DNA of 49,052 bases, from contig NZ_ATUT01000016.1 of NCBI RefSeq assembly GCF_000420345.1, forward strand, positions 1-49,052. The letters are read 5' to 3'. The notes beneath the pieces were generated by a model that saw nothing but the letters and a program-made list of their open reading frames with translations, did no database searches and had not been told where the DNA came from. The stretch is from Faecalicoccus pleomorphus DSM 20574. Lineage in GTDB: Bacteria; Bacillota_I; Bacilli_A; Erysipelotrichales; Erysipelotrichaceae. A program made the translations under genes and the position numbers. This document shows, one piece after another, positions 7,891 through 16,904 of the stretch (its first letter is position 1; every line of letters begins with the position of its first letter).

Positions 7891-8775
7891 TTATTCATCA
7901 ATTTCAATGGAAAAAACATGTGTGTTCGATTTTCGTGGATGTAAAACCGCTATTTCTTCATGTTCATCCCAATCTTTTTGAAATCCTTTAAATTCAGTAT
8001 GTCCGATCCATGGCTCTATACAGATAAATCGAAGATCTTTATCAGGAATATAGGGGGACCAAACAGCTACATTATCAAATCCAGAAAAGTTTACCTTTAT
8101 AAAATGATCATTTTTAATGCTTTTAATCATCAAACTATCTGATGATGGATGAACAAACGCAAGCGCTTCTTTCCGAAAGAGATTCTTGCGGACAAAGAAA
8201 CGATTCTCATGTGCAAAGAACTGTTCTTTCTTATTTAAAAGCTGTCCAGTTTCGCAAACTTCATATATATCCATGTTTTCTTTCTTTTCAAATTCCACAT
8301 AGTAATCGTCACAAGATTCATGATCATATAATGGAACATTGAAACCTGGATGTCCTGCATAAAAATAATGCAAGTCTCCATCACCAGTATTTGTTATTTT
8401 TGCGCGAACAATCAATTTATTTTTTTCAATCTGGTAGCGTAAAAGCATTTGACAAGGAAATGGAAACCGTTTTAAATCTTCTTCGTCCGGTTCATAAACA
8501 AACTCAACAAAATCACTTCCCTGATCTTTTACATCAATCATTTTATATCGAATCAATCCATTCGACTTTAATTCATATTCCTTTCCGCGATAACGATACT
8601 TACCTTCTGTCAACTTTCCAATGACTGGAAAAACAACGGGAGCAGAGCTTTTCCAGTAACTTGGATCTTTTTGCCACAAATATTCCAGCTTATGTTGCTT
8701 ATGATAAATGGAGGATAATTGTGCACCCATTGGATCAATCTGTATTCTTAAAACATCAGATTCAATCGTAATCAT
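7891..8775 (-). CDS. LacX-like aldose 1-epimerase family protein
   Basis: A 294-residue galactose-mutarotase-fold protein similar to LacX: IDPMGAQLSSIYHK at the start, WKSSAPVVFPVIGKL, YFYAGHPGFNVPL and FICIEPWIG near the end. The family interconverts sugar anomers. The usual HGFAR segment reads SNGLIR (within ELKSNGLIRYKM), so a His that normally takes part in binding or catalysis is Asn here. PAGHPGFN and the C-terminal Glu region are kept. It could therefore act on an unusual (phospho)sugar or be a binding-only relative. It lies between the Gfo/Idh and isomerase genes with short spacers. Confidence 0.8.
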   Translation of the reverse strand: MITIESDVLRIQIDPMGAQLSSIYHKQHKLEYLWQKDPSYWKSSAPVVFPVIGKLTEGKYRYRGKEYELKSNGLIRYKMIDVKDQGSDFVEFVYEPDEEDLKRFPFPCQMLLRYQIEKNKLIVRAKITNTGDGDLHYFYAGHPGFNVPLYDHESCDDYYVEFEKKENMDIYEVCETGQLLNKKEQFFAHENRFFVRKNLFRKEALAFVHPSSDSLMIKSIKNDHFIKVNFSGFDNVAVWSPYIPDKDLRFICIEPWIGHTEFKGFQKDWDEHEEIAVLHPRKSNTHVFSIEIDE

Positions 8776-8793
8776 ATTTCTGCTCCCTTTTTA

Positions 8794-9807
8794 TTAATCT
8801 AATGTTACAATTTCACCAGTTTCAGCTGATTGATGTACAGCAGCTGCGATTCTGGAAGCTTGTAATCCATCATAGGCACTGGTTCTAAACTCATTACCAT
8901 CTACAATATCCTGTACAAACTCCTGCATAGGCTCCAATCCAAATCCGCTTGCGGAATTTTCACCAAAGTTCATAAAGATATAATTTGGCAGGCTTTCCTT
9001 CACATCTGTATATTGTTTTACACCTCGATAAGATTCATTCTTGAAATATTTCTTTTCCGTTAAAACAATCAGCTGTCCGTCATTTGATTTAGGGAAGGTA
9101 TTTGGCAAGATCCATCCAGTTTCAACAACCCAGTGACTTCCATCTTCCATAGTCAATGTAGCCTGAATGCTATCCCATGTTTCATAGCCTTTTTCTTTTA
9201 AAACTGTCTTATTGCCTACTGCATAAACCTTTTTTACTTCACTGCCTGTAATGTAACGAATCAAATCGTAGCAATGAACACCTAAGAACCATACCGGTGA
9301 TGATTTATTTGTCCATGTAAACCATTTTTCCGGTACATCGATGATATCATCCAAAGACATGTATCCACGAATGATTCGGTCACCATCTTTTTTAATTTCA
9401 TCACGAATACAATTATAGGCAGGATCCCATCTCTTATGGAAATCAACAGAAATTTTGACATTATTTTCTTTTGCCAGACGAACAATTTCTTCACATTCTT
9501 CAACAGAAGTTGCCAGCGGCTTTTCCACTAAAATATTTTTGATTCCTGCTTCAATAGCATCTTTTAAAGGTTCGAAATGATATGGATCTGGAGTTGCGAT
9601 ACTAATAGCATCCAATTCTTCATTTTGAATCATTTCCTTTACTGTACTGTATCCAGTTACATTATATTTTTCAGCAGTTGCTTTTTTACGTTCTTCATTC
9701 AAATCGCAAAATACAACTTTTTCTACATTTTTATCACATGTATAAGTATGAATATGATAGTTTCCATAAATTCCGGCACCTACAACGCCAATTTTAATTT
9801 TAGACAT
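8794..9807 (-). CDS. Gfo/Idh/MocA-family NAD(P)-dependent oxidoreductase
   Basis: A 337-residue protein with an N-terminal Rossmann fold (KIGVVGAGIYGNYHIHTY) and the family signature VEKPLATSVEECEE. A C-terminal GFO_IDH_MocA domain follows with the catalytic-face pattern WFLGVHCYDLIRYITGS. Members oxidise or epimerise sugars, inositols and their acids or phosphates with tightly bound NAD(P). Its position directly after the EIIC gene suggests it acts on the phosphorylated PTS product, perhaps making a keto sugar for the TIM-type isomerase. The start ATG 9807 gives the correct short N-terminus before the nucleotide loop. Confidence 0.88.
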   Translation of the reverse strand: MSKIKIGVVGAGIYGNYHIHTYTCDKNVEKVVFCDLNEERKKATAEKYNVTGYSTVKEMIQNEELDAISIATPDPYHFEPLKDAIEAGIKNILVEKPLATSVEECEEIVRLAKENNVKISVDFHKRWDPAYNCIRDEIKKDGDRIIRGYMSLDDIIDVPEKWFTWTNKSSPVWFLGVHCYDLIRYITGSEVKKVYAVGNKTVLKEKGYETWDSIQATLTMEDGSHWVVETGWILPNTFPKSNDGQLIVLTEKKYFKNESYRGVKQYTDVKESLPNYIFMNFGENSASGFGLEPMQEFVQDIVDGNEFRTSAYDGLQASRIAAAVHQSAETGEIVTLD

Positions 9808-9822
9808 ACACTCACCCTCTTA

Positions 9823-11229
9823 TTAAGCTGATTCAGTTCCAATTGTTTCTTCAAATTTCTGATCTTCTTTTGCGTAATACTTTTCCAGTTTCTTTCCGCC
9901 AAAAATAGCCAATAGATCGACAACGACAAGAATGATTGGTCCAGCCATCGGAATCTCAGCAAGTAAAGTTGGAATAAAGATAAATAAGTTTCCTAAAGCC
10001 ATAGTTGTAGCCTGCTGTCCTTGAGCAACAAGATTTAAACCTGCATCTGTTGCGAGTTGTGTAAATAATGGAGCGGCCCAACTAGATACTAACAGTACGA
10101 TTGGAATAAAAATCAAACTAGAGATAATCGTACGACGTTTGTTGGCACGATGTACAATTGTTGCGAAACATACATAGAATGCGGCAAATGGAAGTTCTCC
10201 TAATGGCAATGTTGTATTTCCTGGCAAAATAGCCGCAACAATCAAGAATACTGGAATCATTAAGAATCCAACAGAAATTGTAACAGGATGACCAATCGTT
10301 ACTGCGGAATCCAAACCAATATACAATTCACGATCCGGGAAGTGTTTTGTAAAGAATGCTTTTGCTTGATTTGAAATCGGAATCAAACCATTAACCAGCA
10401 TCTTAACAACTGTTGGAAATAATTCCATGATAGCTGCTGTCTTAATTGTTACATCAGCAATTCCCTTGAAATCATATCCAGCAACGATACCAAAAAACAA
10501 CCCCATAATCAAACCTAGATAAATACGGTCACCAAAGATTGCTCCAATGTAGCTTGCAACACTCTTCTTTTCTTCAGTGTCAAAACTATTTTCATCAATT
10601 GGACGATGTGCCAAGAATGGAATATGATCATAAACTTTATCCAACAACAGGAACAAAGGGGCACTGGCTGCGGCAAATCCATGTGGAATTGAAATAGCCT
10701 CAATACCTATGATTTCCTGGGTTCGATGCGCCATGATATCCGCAACTTTTAAGCCAAGGATTGCATGTGAAACACCGGCTAAGATACCTAACCAGAAGCT
10801 TCCTGTCAAAATATTAACGAAACCTGCAGTAATGGCAAAATACCAGAAATTGTAAATATCAACATTTACAGTATTTGTCAGTTTTAAGGCAACCAAAACG
10901 ATATTTGTTACAATGATCAATACAATCAAAGTAGCTGCAATCAATCCACCAAAACCAACAGCTGCTGCTGGAGAACCACCAACATCAATACTAGTTAAGT
11001 GCAAATTTAATCTTTCGATAGCAATATTGATCACTGGTCCTAAAGAATCTGATGTTAATGTAGAAACAATACTGACACCAACCAAACCAATACCAACTGT
11101 TGCACCGGCTTTGATTGCTTTTGGAATTTTTAATCCAAATAAAAGTCCGATTACACACATGAGCATTGGTACGAAAATATAACTGCCTAGATTTACTATA
11201 TAGGCAATAACGTCCATTACGACTTGCAT
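9823..11229 (-). CDS. PTS galactitol-type permease EIIC
   Basis: A 468-residue polytopic membrane protein of the GatC (EIIC-Gat) family: FVPMLMCVIGLLFGLK near the N-terminus, AIERLNLHLTSIDVGGSPAAA, the HGFAAASAP loop and LDSAVTIGHPVT. It forms the translocation channel that imports and phosphorylates the sugar with the EIIA/EIIB subunits encoded just upstream. GGAGGAG precedes ATG 11229. GatC relatives take up polyols and several aldoses, so the family does not identify the substrate. Confidence 0.9.
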   Translation of the reverse strand: MQVVMDVIAYIVNLGSYIFVPMLMCVIGLLFGLKIPKAIKAGATVGIGLVGVSIVSTLTSDSLGPVINIAIERLNLHLTSIDVGGSPAAAVGFGGLIAATLIVLIIVTNIVLVALKLTNTVNVDIYNFWYFAITAGFVNILTGSFWLGILAGVSHAILGLKVADIMAHRTQEIIGIEAISIPHGFAAASAPLFLLLDKVYDHIPFLAHRPIDENSFDTEEKKSVASYIGAIFGDRIYLGLIMGLFFGIVAGYDFKGIADVTIKTAAIMELFPTVVKMLVNGLIPISNQAKAFFTKHFPDRELYIGLDSAVTIGHPVTISVGFLMIPVFLIVAAILPGNTTLPLGELPFAAFYVCFATIVHRANKRRTIISSLIFIPIVLLVSSWAAPLFTQLATDAGLNLVAQGQQATTMALGNLFIFIPTLLAEIPMAGPIILVVVDLLAIFGGKKLEKYYAKEDQKFEETIGTESA

Positions 11230-11241
11230 ATACTCCTCCTA

Positions 11242-11520
11242 TTATGATTTCAATGCATCTACGATTTGTTGTGTTACCTGTTCTTCGTTTACTCCGGATA
11301 GATAAGCACTTCCCGAAATAACAGGTGCTTTAAATTTTTTTCTGACACGCATTGTTGTGATAATTAAATCTGCTTTATCATCATAAGTTTCTACTTCATT
11401 TAGCGTACATTGAATGATGTTTGCAGAAATTCCATTCTTTTTAAAAATATCTTGAATTTTCTGTTTTACCATACTGGAAGTTGCCAATCCAGCGCCACAA
11501 GCTACAATAACAGTTTTCAT
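11242..11520 (-). CDS. PTS EIIB subunit, galactitol type
   Basis: A 92-residue GatB-like EIIB. The phosphorylated cysteine is Cys8 in VIVACGAGLATSSM. It receives phosphate from EIIA and passes it to the sugar crossing EIIC. The start ATG 11520 (MKTVIVACG) follows an AAGGAGA site; the longer frame to 11556 would overlap the EIIA gene. Confidence 0.9.
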   Translation of the reverse strand: MKTVIVACGAGLATSSMVKQKIQDIFKKNGISANIIQCTLNEVETYDDKADLIITTMRVRKKFKAPVISGSAYLSGVNEEQVTQQIVDALKS

Positions 11521-11533
11521 AAGCACTCTCCTT

Positions 11534-12010
11534 TTAAAGCTTTTGTAAAAATGCATTCAATTTTTGACAGATTTCCTCACTGGTCTTGATACTTTTTATC
11601 CCTTCCAGTAATTCCTTATTCTGGAATATCTTCATCAGCACTTGAAGCATAGACATCTGTTCTTTCTTTTCATCAATTGCCAGTAAAAAGACGACTTCAA
11701 CAGGAAGCTCTTCTTCAAAATCTTCCATATTTCGAAAGTGTACCGGCTTTTCAAGGACACCGACGGCTACATAACTGGCATGATTTCTTTTATCGAATGC
11801 ATGAGGCATTGCTATAACTGCACCTGGGGTTCTAAGTCCTGTAGGAAATTCAATTTCCCTTTCTTTTACTAAGTCCGCATACCCCTCTTGCACAGCGCCT
11901 CTTTCTTCCATCTTTTTTGACAAACTGTCAATGACTTCATCCGAATTCTTTGCTTTTAGATTTGTTTGAATCAATTCCGGAATAAAACTAAATTTTTCTA
12001 ACTTTTCCAT
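11534..12010 (-). CDS. PTS EIIA subunit (GatA-like)
   Basis: A 158-residue PTS EIIA type-2 domain. The phosphorylated histidine is His70 in GAVIAMPHAFDK. It relays phosphate from HPr to the EIIB encoded 13 bases downstream. ATG 12010 is preferred because GATGAGGA lies at good distance; the upstream ATG at 12022 lacks one. It is the second of two EIIA genes in the operon, which differ clearly in sequence. Confidence 0.86.
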   Translation of the reverse strand: MEKLEKFSFIPELIQTNLKAKNSDEVIDSLSKKMEERGAVQEGYADLVKEREIEFPTGLRTPGAVIAMPHAFDKRNHASYVAVGVLEKPVHFRNMEDFEEELPVEVVFLLAIDEKKEQMSMLQVLMKIFQNKELLEGIKSIKTSEEICQKLNAFLQKL

Positions 12011-12024
12011 ACATTTCCTCATCA

Positions 12025-12465
12025 TCAGCAATCCGTCAGTTCCATATAAAGCTGTTCTTTTGTATGAGAACTCAAGATTCGTTTTAATTTTTGTTCATTC
12101 ATAAAGATTTCTGATAATGTTTTTAGATAACGCAAATGTGTTTTCGAATCCTGAGCAGCTAATATGACGATAAGACGAATCGGCTCGTTACATTCTCTAT
12201 AATAAAATGACTGTTGCAAGAGTATTATAGATATTCCACTTTTTAAAACTCCTTGTTCAGGCCTAGCGTGGGGCAAAATGATAAAGGGAGACACCATAAA
12301 CTTGCTTCCATATTCTTCGAAATTTCGCAATAAAGCAGCCGAATAACTGCTTTCGGTATAACCATTGTCCAACAACAGTTTTGCCCCTAATTCAATACCT
12401 TCCGATAAGGAATCAATATGATCCATAACTTGAATCGTATTTGAATCAAATAAGCAATCACCCAT
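12025..12465 (-). CDS. PTS EIIA-like subunit, first gene of sugar operon
   Basis: A 146-residue EIIA type-2 domain with the phosphohistidine candidate His66 in FIILPHARPE. Having two single-domain EIIA genes before one EIIB/EIIC is unusual. One may feed transport and the other the EIIA/PRD-containing activator, or this one may be a regulatory EIIA. The start ATG 12465 follows AAGGGG; further in-frame ATGs upstream lack a site. It begins the PTS operon after the hairpin at 12541-12588. Confidence 0.82.
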   Translation of the reverse strand: MGDCLFDSNTIQVMDHIDSLSEGIELGAKLLLDNGYTESSYSAALLRNFEEYGSKFMVSPFIILPHARPEQGVLKSGISIILLQQSFYYRECNEPIRLIVILAAQDSKTHLRYLKTLSEIFMNEQKLKRILSSHTKEQLYMELTDC

Positions 12466-12540
12466 TCTTATCAATCCCCTTCCCATTATTTGTAAAAGAT
12501 GCACCTATTTACAGTCTCTATTCTAACAACCTCTAAAATG

Positions 12541-12588
12541 CAAAAGAAGTCCAAGAGGATTGAACTTAAAAGTGCAATCTCCTGGACT
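12541..12588 (-). terminator. Terminator between activator gene and PTS operon
   Basis: An imperfect 14-15 bp stem (12548-12562 with 12575-12588) is followed on the minus strand by TTCTTTT. It lies just past the activator stop (12604) and before the PTS operon, so it separates the two transcripts or acts as a control point between them. Confidence 0.65.
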
Positions 12589-12603
12589 CTTAAATTTTAT
12601 AAT

Positions 12604-14643
12604 TCACTTCTTTGCAATATCATGATACAACAACTTAATTTTTTCATGTATGAGAGCTGTTGTAGTTTGTTCTAAAATCTCCTGAACGATTTTTTCATCT
12701 TCAGAAAGCTCCATAATATCTCGTAAAAGGCGAAGGTGCTTATTTTGATCTGGGCTTGATAAAACAAACAAAAGCTTTACTTCCAGATATTCAAAAAGAA
12801 CACCTGATTTGTTCACCAAAAGAGACAAGCCTAACATATTAGCCCCTTCATTAGACTTTCCATGAGCTAAAGCTACACCATTTCTTAATACAAAATAAGG
12901 ACCATAATCACAAACCAAATTAATCATTGATGCTATGTAATTAGGTTTAATATATCCATTGTTTAAAAGTGGGCGACTTGCAACCTTAATGCCTTCTTCC
13001 CACCCCATTTGCTTATTTGCCAATACGATGTCATCAACATTCAGCACTTCACAAAGCCTATATTGTGAAATTTCATTGATTTGCAGAAGAGGATTTCCAT
13101 TCTGTAGAAATTGTATAATATCTGTTTTTACATTTTCATGGTCTTTAGGATCTACATAACGATACACAATGTTCAAAAGTTCCTCTATACCATTAGGATT
13201 ATTACTATATGTGTTTTCATTTAATGAAATTAAAGAAGCAATTCTTGATTTATCTTCTCTTGATAAAATGGTATGTACTTTAATACATGGAACTTGAGCC
13301 TGGATATCAACTGTTGAAATAATAAAATCAATATCTTTTACCGTATCCGGTATATCCGCAACGGCAATGGAATCCACAACTTGTATATTTGCAAATGAGT
13401 TCTCAATTTCTTTTCGCAAAAGAACAGAAGTCGATATACCACTTGGGCATACAATTAAAACTCTCATCTTGCGATAAAGATAACTAGATTCGTTTCGAAT
13501 ATGTCCACCAAAATGAATTGTAATATAGACAATTTCACCTTCTGATAAGGGAAAAGGAAATATATCTTCATTTTCTATACATAGTGTATTTACGATTTCA
13601 TAAAGATCTGGATAATTTTTCTTCACGTCTGCCGTAAATGGATTCATTATCTGTATAGAAATTTTATAATAATATAAAGATAGCTTGAAATGAAGATACA
13701 ATGAATTAATCAGTTCATTTTTATCTGAAAAACGTATTCTAGAGACTTTTTCGAACTTCTCCGTTAATACTTGAGCCAGTTCGAATAATTCAATGTCTTT
13801 TTCATCATCTTTGTATGCAACAGTATTTCCAGCTTTCGATCCAAGTAAATAAATAGCAAGATACAATCGTTCATGTACATTGAAATCCTGAAACATCTCA
13901 TCAATTAGATTTAATTCTTTCGTTTTTCCTAAATCTTTTAATTCCAGTAAAGAAAAATCAAATTTTTCATTTGTATGATGTGTAATCGATAACAAACAAG
14001 AAATTGCCAATAAGTAATTATCGCCTTTATATTCATTTCCTAATTGATCTGAAATACTAAGAAGTCTTCTATAGTATAATTCAACTTCTGAAACATTCAA
14101 AAAGAAAATTTCTCGATATGACACTTTTTGTAACAAAATCATGATATAGTGCAAAAATATCGCATGGAAATTAGCCGGAATTCCTTGCAGTTTATATCCT
14201 TCCTTTGGACTATACACCAAATCCAAATGGTATTTTTGAATCTCTGTTTTTAGCTTTTTCAAATCCGAAAACACAGAATTTCTAGAGATTCCAAAGCATT
14301 CCATAATAGTTTCAACATGAATAACTTTGTCCGGATAGAGTAACCAACAAATCAAAAATTGAATACGATCTTCTGCTTTCAAAGAAGATTCAACTAATGA
14401 TTCTGTAAAAAGCGATTGAATTTGTTTCTTTTGTTCATTTTCAATATAATAACCGGCTCCACGCTTATTCTGAATTGGGGCAATTTGATATACGGCTAAA
14501 GTATCATTAATCTTATTGATCAGATAATAAACGGTTCTTTTACTAACCGATAAAGTTTCTTGCAACCATTCTAAAGACACATATTCATCATTTTGACATA
14601 ACAACTGCAAGATTCGCTTCTGTTTTTCATCAATATTGATCAT
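12604..14643 (-). CDS. BglG/MtlR-type PTS-regulated transcriptional activator
   Basis: A 679-residue multidomain regulator. In order: HTH_11 (residues 1-60), a second Mga/HTH-like domain (about 85-165), a PRD region (about 190-390), a GatB-like EIIB domain (VLIVCPSGIS, about 400) and a C-terminal EIIA domain (GVALAHGKSNEGANML, about 595). Such proteins activate PTS operons and are switched by phosphorylation of PRD histidines and of the EIIB/EIIA domains. The galactitol-type EIIB domain matches the EIIB/EIIC pair it precedes, which supports control of this operon. It overlaps the upstream DUF3284 gene by 4 bases. Confidence 0.9.
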   Translation of the reverse strand: MINIDEKQKRILQLLCQNDEYVSLEWLQETLSVSKRTVYYLINKINDTLAVYQIAPIQNKRGAGYYIENEQKKQIQSLFTESLVESSLKAEDRIQFLICWLLYPDKVIHVETIMECFGISRNSVFSDLKKLKTEIQKYHLDLVYSPKEGYKLQGIPANFHAIFLHYIMILLQKVSYREIFFLNVSEVELYYRRLLSISDQLGNEYKGDNYLLAISCLLSITHHTNEKFDFSLLELKDLGKTKELNLIDEMFQDFNVHERLYLAIYLLGSKAGNTVAYKDDEKDIELFELAQVLTEKFEKVSRIRFSDKNELINSLYLHFKLSLYYYKISIQIMNPFTADVKKNYPDLYEIVNTLCIENEDIFPFPLSEGEIVYITIHFGGHIRNESSYLYRKMRVLIVCPSGISTSVLLRKEIENSFANIQVVDSIAVADIPDTVKDIDFIISTVDIQAQVPCIKVHTILSREDKSRIASLISLNENTYSNNPNGIEELLNIVYRYVDPKDHENVKTDIIQFLQNGNPLLQINEISQYRLCEVLNVDDIVLANKQMGWEEGIKVASRPLLNNGYIKPNYIASMINLVCDYGPYFVLRNGVALAHGKSNEGANMLGLSLLVNKSGVLFEYLEVKLLFVLSSPDQNKHLRLLRDIMELSEDEKIVQEILEQTTTALIHEKIKLLYHDIAKK

Positions 14644-15086
14644 ACAGACTCCTGTTGATCATTAAGTATAGTATCTTCTATCTTTTTGAGAAGCTTTAAT
14701 CCTCGTTTCTGAGAACGTTTTTCCATATATCGGCTTTCATCAAACAATCTAGATGTTTTGCGTAACAATCGATATTCTTCTGTATAACGTACTAGAATAC
14801 GATCTGTATCTAAAGAAGAAATTTCATATGTTGTAATCGTCTCATCGATAGAACTGGTAAAGCTGGAGCTATACAAAATATTAGGTTCGCATGCCAAAAT
14901 TTTTACTCTTACCTCAGCATTTGAAGATGGACGGCCTGGTATTTTCTTTTTATAATTGGTTCCTGGCTTTAATTGACTGGCATGTACTTTTTTACCCGTT
15001 TGTCGGCGAATATCTCCTAAGATCGACTTCGTAATCTCATTAAAAAATGCCTCCGCACTGACTTTTAATTCTTTTTCTACAACCAT
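14640..15086 (-). CDS. DUF3284-family protein
   Basis: A 148-residue DUF3284-like protein (VEKELKVSAEAFFNEI..., central TTYEISSLDTDRILVRYTEEY, basic tail). DUF3284 genes occur in Firmicutes sugar/PTS loci beside PRD regulators, but their function is unknown. The fold may be START/SRPBCC-like, which is inference from the short N-terminal pattern. It overlaps the activator start by 4 bases, so the two are coupled. A TATAAT box lies on the minus strand at 15123-15128 about 37 bases upstream of the start. Confidence 0.7.
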   Translation of the reverse strand: MVVEKELKVSAEAFFNEITKSILGDIRRQTGKKVHASQLKPGTNYKKKIPGRPSSNAEVRVKILACEPNILYSSSFTSSIDETITTYEISSLDTDRILVRYTEEYRLLRKTSRLFDESRYMEKRSQKRGLKLLKKIEDTILNDQQESV

Positions 15087-15164
15087 AATTTCCCTCTTTT
15101 CAAACTATTTTTTATTTATCTTATTATAAATTAAATGAAAAAATCGAAAACCTCAACAAAAAGT

Positions 15165-15196
15165 GCAAAAAAAATAAACACTTCCTTAGAAGTGTT
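15165..15196 (-). terminator. Terminator ending the murF...mtnN operon
   Basis: The stem AACACTTC / GAAGTGTT (15177-15184 with 15189-15196) is followed on the minus strand by A then eight T. It begins inside the mtnN stop codon. Confidence 0.85.
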
Positions 15197-15872
15197 AAAT
15201 TTTTTGCACAAATGAGCGTACCATCAGACTCGATTGCCTGCTGGCATGTTTTACATACGTAGAAAACTCCATGGAATTATCATGATGCAGCGCAACATCG
15301 CTTAAAGAGCGTACGATCACAAATGGAACTTGAAAAGAAGTCGCAACCTGCGCCAAGGCCCCTGCCTCCATTTCCGAACAGATGGAATCCGGGAAATTAG
15401 ACATCAACTTATCAAAGTCCTCTTTTCGAGACATGAATAAATCCTGCGATGCGATCGTTCCTATGTGATAACAAATGTTGTTTTCCTTCGCAGCTTCCTG
15501 CGCTTTGACCAATAAATGATCATCTGCATGAAAACGAAGCCCCAAACCTTCCGGTCCATCCAAAGCACTGGTATCAAAATCTGCCTGGAGGACATCCTTG
15601 CTGATGACGATATCCAACACTTTTTGCTGTTCCTTTAGACCGCCGGCGGTTCCAATATTGATAAGGGCATCCAACGAATGATGCAGACAAAGAATCGTAG
15701 TCACCATGGCAGCTCCTACTTTTCCCACTCCACTTTTACATATCACAACATCCTTAGAAGCTAGCTTTCCATAATGAAAAGCTACATTGCCAATCGTTTT
15801 TTCCTGGGTGATCTCACATAGCTCCATGATAGCCTGTACTTCTACATCCATCGCTGCCACAATACCAATCAT
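15195..15872 (-). CDS. mtnN: 5'-methylthioadenosine/S-adenosylhomocysteine nucleosidase
   Basis: A 225-residue MTAN. It hydrolyses MTA and SAH to release adenine in methionine salvage and SAM recycling. Seen: MIGIVAAMDVEV at the start, the INIGTAGGL loop, the purine-binding SEMEAGALAQV (catalytic Glu) and RSLSDVALH with the catalytic Asp. The start ATG 15872 has a strong AGGAGG site. It lies 1 base after yqeM at the end of the long operon; removing SAH would suit the SAM-dependent methyltransferase next to it. Confidence 0.95.
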   Translation of the reverse strand: MIGIVAAMDVEVQAIMELCEITQEKTIGNVAFHYGKLASKDVVICKSGVGKVGAAMVTTILCLHHSLDALINIGTAGGLKEQQKVLDIVISKDVLQADFDTSALDGPEGLGLRFHADDHLLVKAQEAAKENNICYHIGTIASQDLFMSRKEDFDKLMSNFPDSICSEMEAGALAQVATSFQVPFVIVRSLSDVALHHDNSMEFSTYVKHASRQSSLMVRSFVQKI

Positions 15873-15873
15873 T

Positions 15874-16575
15874 TTATTTCCTCCTGCATACAAAAAAATA
15901 CTTTTCTCCCGGTTGTATGCCTTCTAAATCAAAATCAGTCTTGATCGATTCAATGTAAAAGTAGGGATGTAAAGCTTCCTTTAGCCATTCAGGATCATAT
16001 ACTCTTTGCATATGATGCTCCTGTATAACTTCCCCATTTTCTTTATAGAAGGCAAAATCCTGATAGATTATCTCTTCTTCACTGGTAATCGACCATTGGT
16101 AATCCACATCTTCGATATGACCGGTTTCATTGAATTCTTCAGAAAACTCATCCAATCGATCTAACGAATGGCTATCAAAGAAAAAGATGCCCTCTGGTTG
16201 TAAATGGTCATGAACTTCTTTAAAAAAGGAAACTATTTCCTCTTTTTCTAAAATATAGTTAAAGCTGTCACATAGGCACGCAATTGATTCAAAGCTTGTC
16301 AAATTTGATAAATTTCGCATATCCTGACATAAAAACTGAATCTTTTGCTCCTTGTCTTTACGTTTTGCCTGATCGATCATTCCCTGACTGAGATCCAGGG
16401 CCGTCATCTGAAATCCGTGATGGGATAAAACCTGTGTGATCTCGGCACTGCCGCAGGCTAACTCCAACATGGAACATGGCTTTTGAAAGGATTCGATCCA
16501 ATGTACCCATGATAAAGTCGCTTCTTCATCTTTGACCAGAGCATCATAGTACGATGCTAAAGTATCATAGATCAT
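15874..16575 (-). CDS. yqeM: YqeM-like class I SAM-dependent methyltransferase
   Basis: A 233-residue methyltransferase with SAM motif I LELACGSAE, motif II TALDLSQGMI and motif III-like CLCDSFNYI. In Bacillus the gene follows rsfS as yqeM, and the position is the same here; the substrate is unknown. I chose ATG 16575 (MIYDTLASYYD), which overlaps the rsfS stop by 11 bases; the longer upstream frame to 16653 is antisense-like sequence within rsfS. Confidence 0.85.
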   Translation of the reverse strand: MIYDTLASYYDALVKDEEATLSWVHWIESFQKPCSMLELACGSAEITQVLSHHGFQMTALDLSQGMIDQAKRKDKEQKIQFLCQDMRNLSNLTSFESIACLCDSFNYILEKEEIVSFFKEVHDHLQPEGIFFFDSHSLDRLDEFSEEFNETGHIEDVDYQWSITSEEEIIYQDFAFYKENGEVIQEHHMQRVYDPEWLKEALHPYFYIESIKTDFDLEGIQPGEKYFFVCRRK

Positions 16576-16903
16576 AAGTTTCAACCGGAACATCGGCATA
16601 CAGGCGATCCATCTGATACACCTGCCTTTCTTCACGAACAAACAAATGAACAACGATATCCTTCAGGTCGATCAAAAGCCAGCGGGAATCGGCATCACCC
16701 TCGACTTTAAAATCCAGTTTATATCCATTTTCTCTTAAACGATCTTTGATATTTTGACAAATCGAATAATTCTGACGTGTATTGTTGGTGGAGGCAATGA
16801 TCATATGATCCATAAAAGGAGTAAGACTGGTTGTATCATAGTCTTTGATATCATATCCTTTTTTCTCACTGATTGCCTTTAAAATAACTTCTCTGATTTC
16901 CAA
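16565..16903 (-). CDS. rsfS: Ribosome silencing factor RsfS
   Basis: A 112-residue RsfS/YbeB/Iojap protein: DHMIIASTNNTRQ, GDADSRWLLIDLKDIVVHLF and the tail ...REERQVYQMDRLYAD. It binds ribosomal protein uL14 and prevents 30S-50S joining in stationary or starved cells. It begins 1 base after the nadD-yqeK stop, in the standard Firmicutes order. Confidence 0.95.
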   Translation of the reverse strand: MEIREVILKAISEKKGYDIKDYDTTSLTPFMDHMIIASTNNTRQNYSICQNIKDRLRENGYKLDFKVEGDADSRWLLIDLKDIVVHLFVREERQVYQMDRLYADVPVETYDL

Positions 16904-16904
16904 G

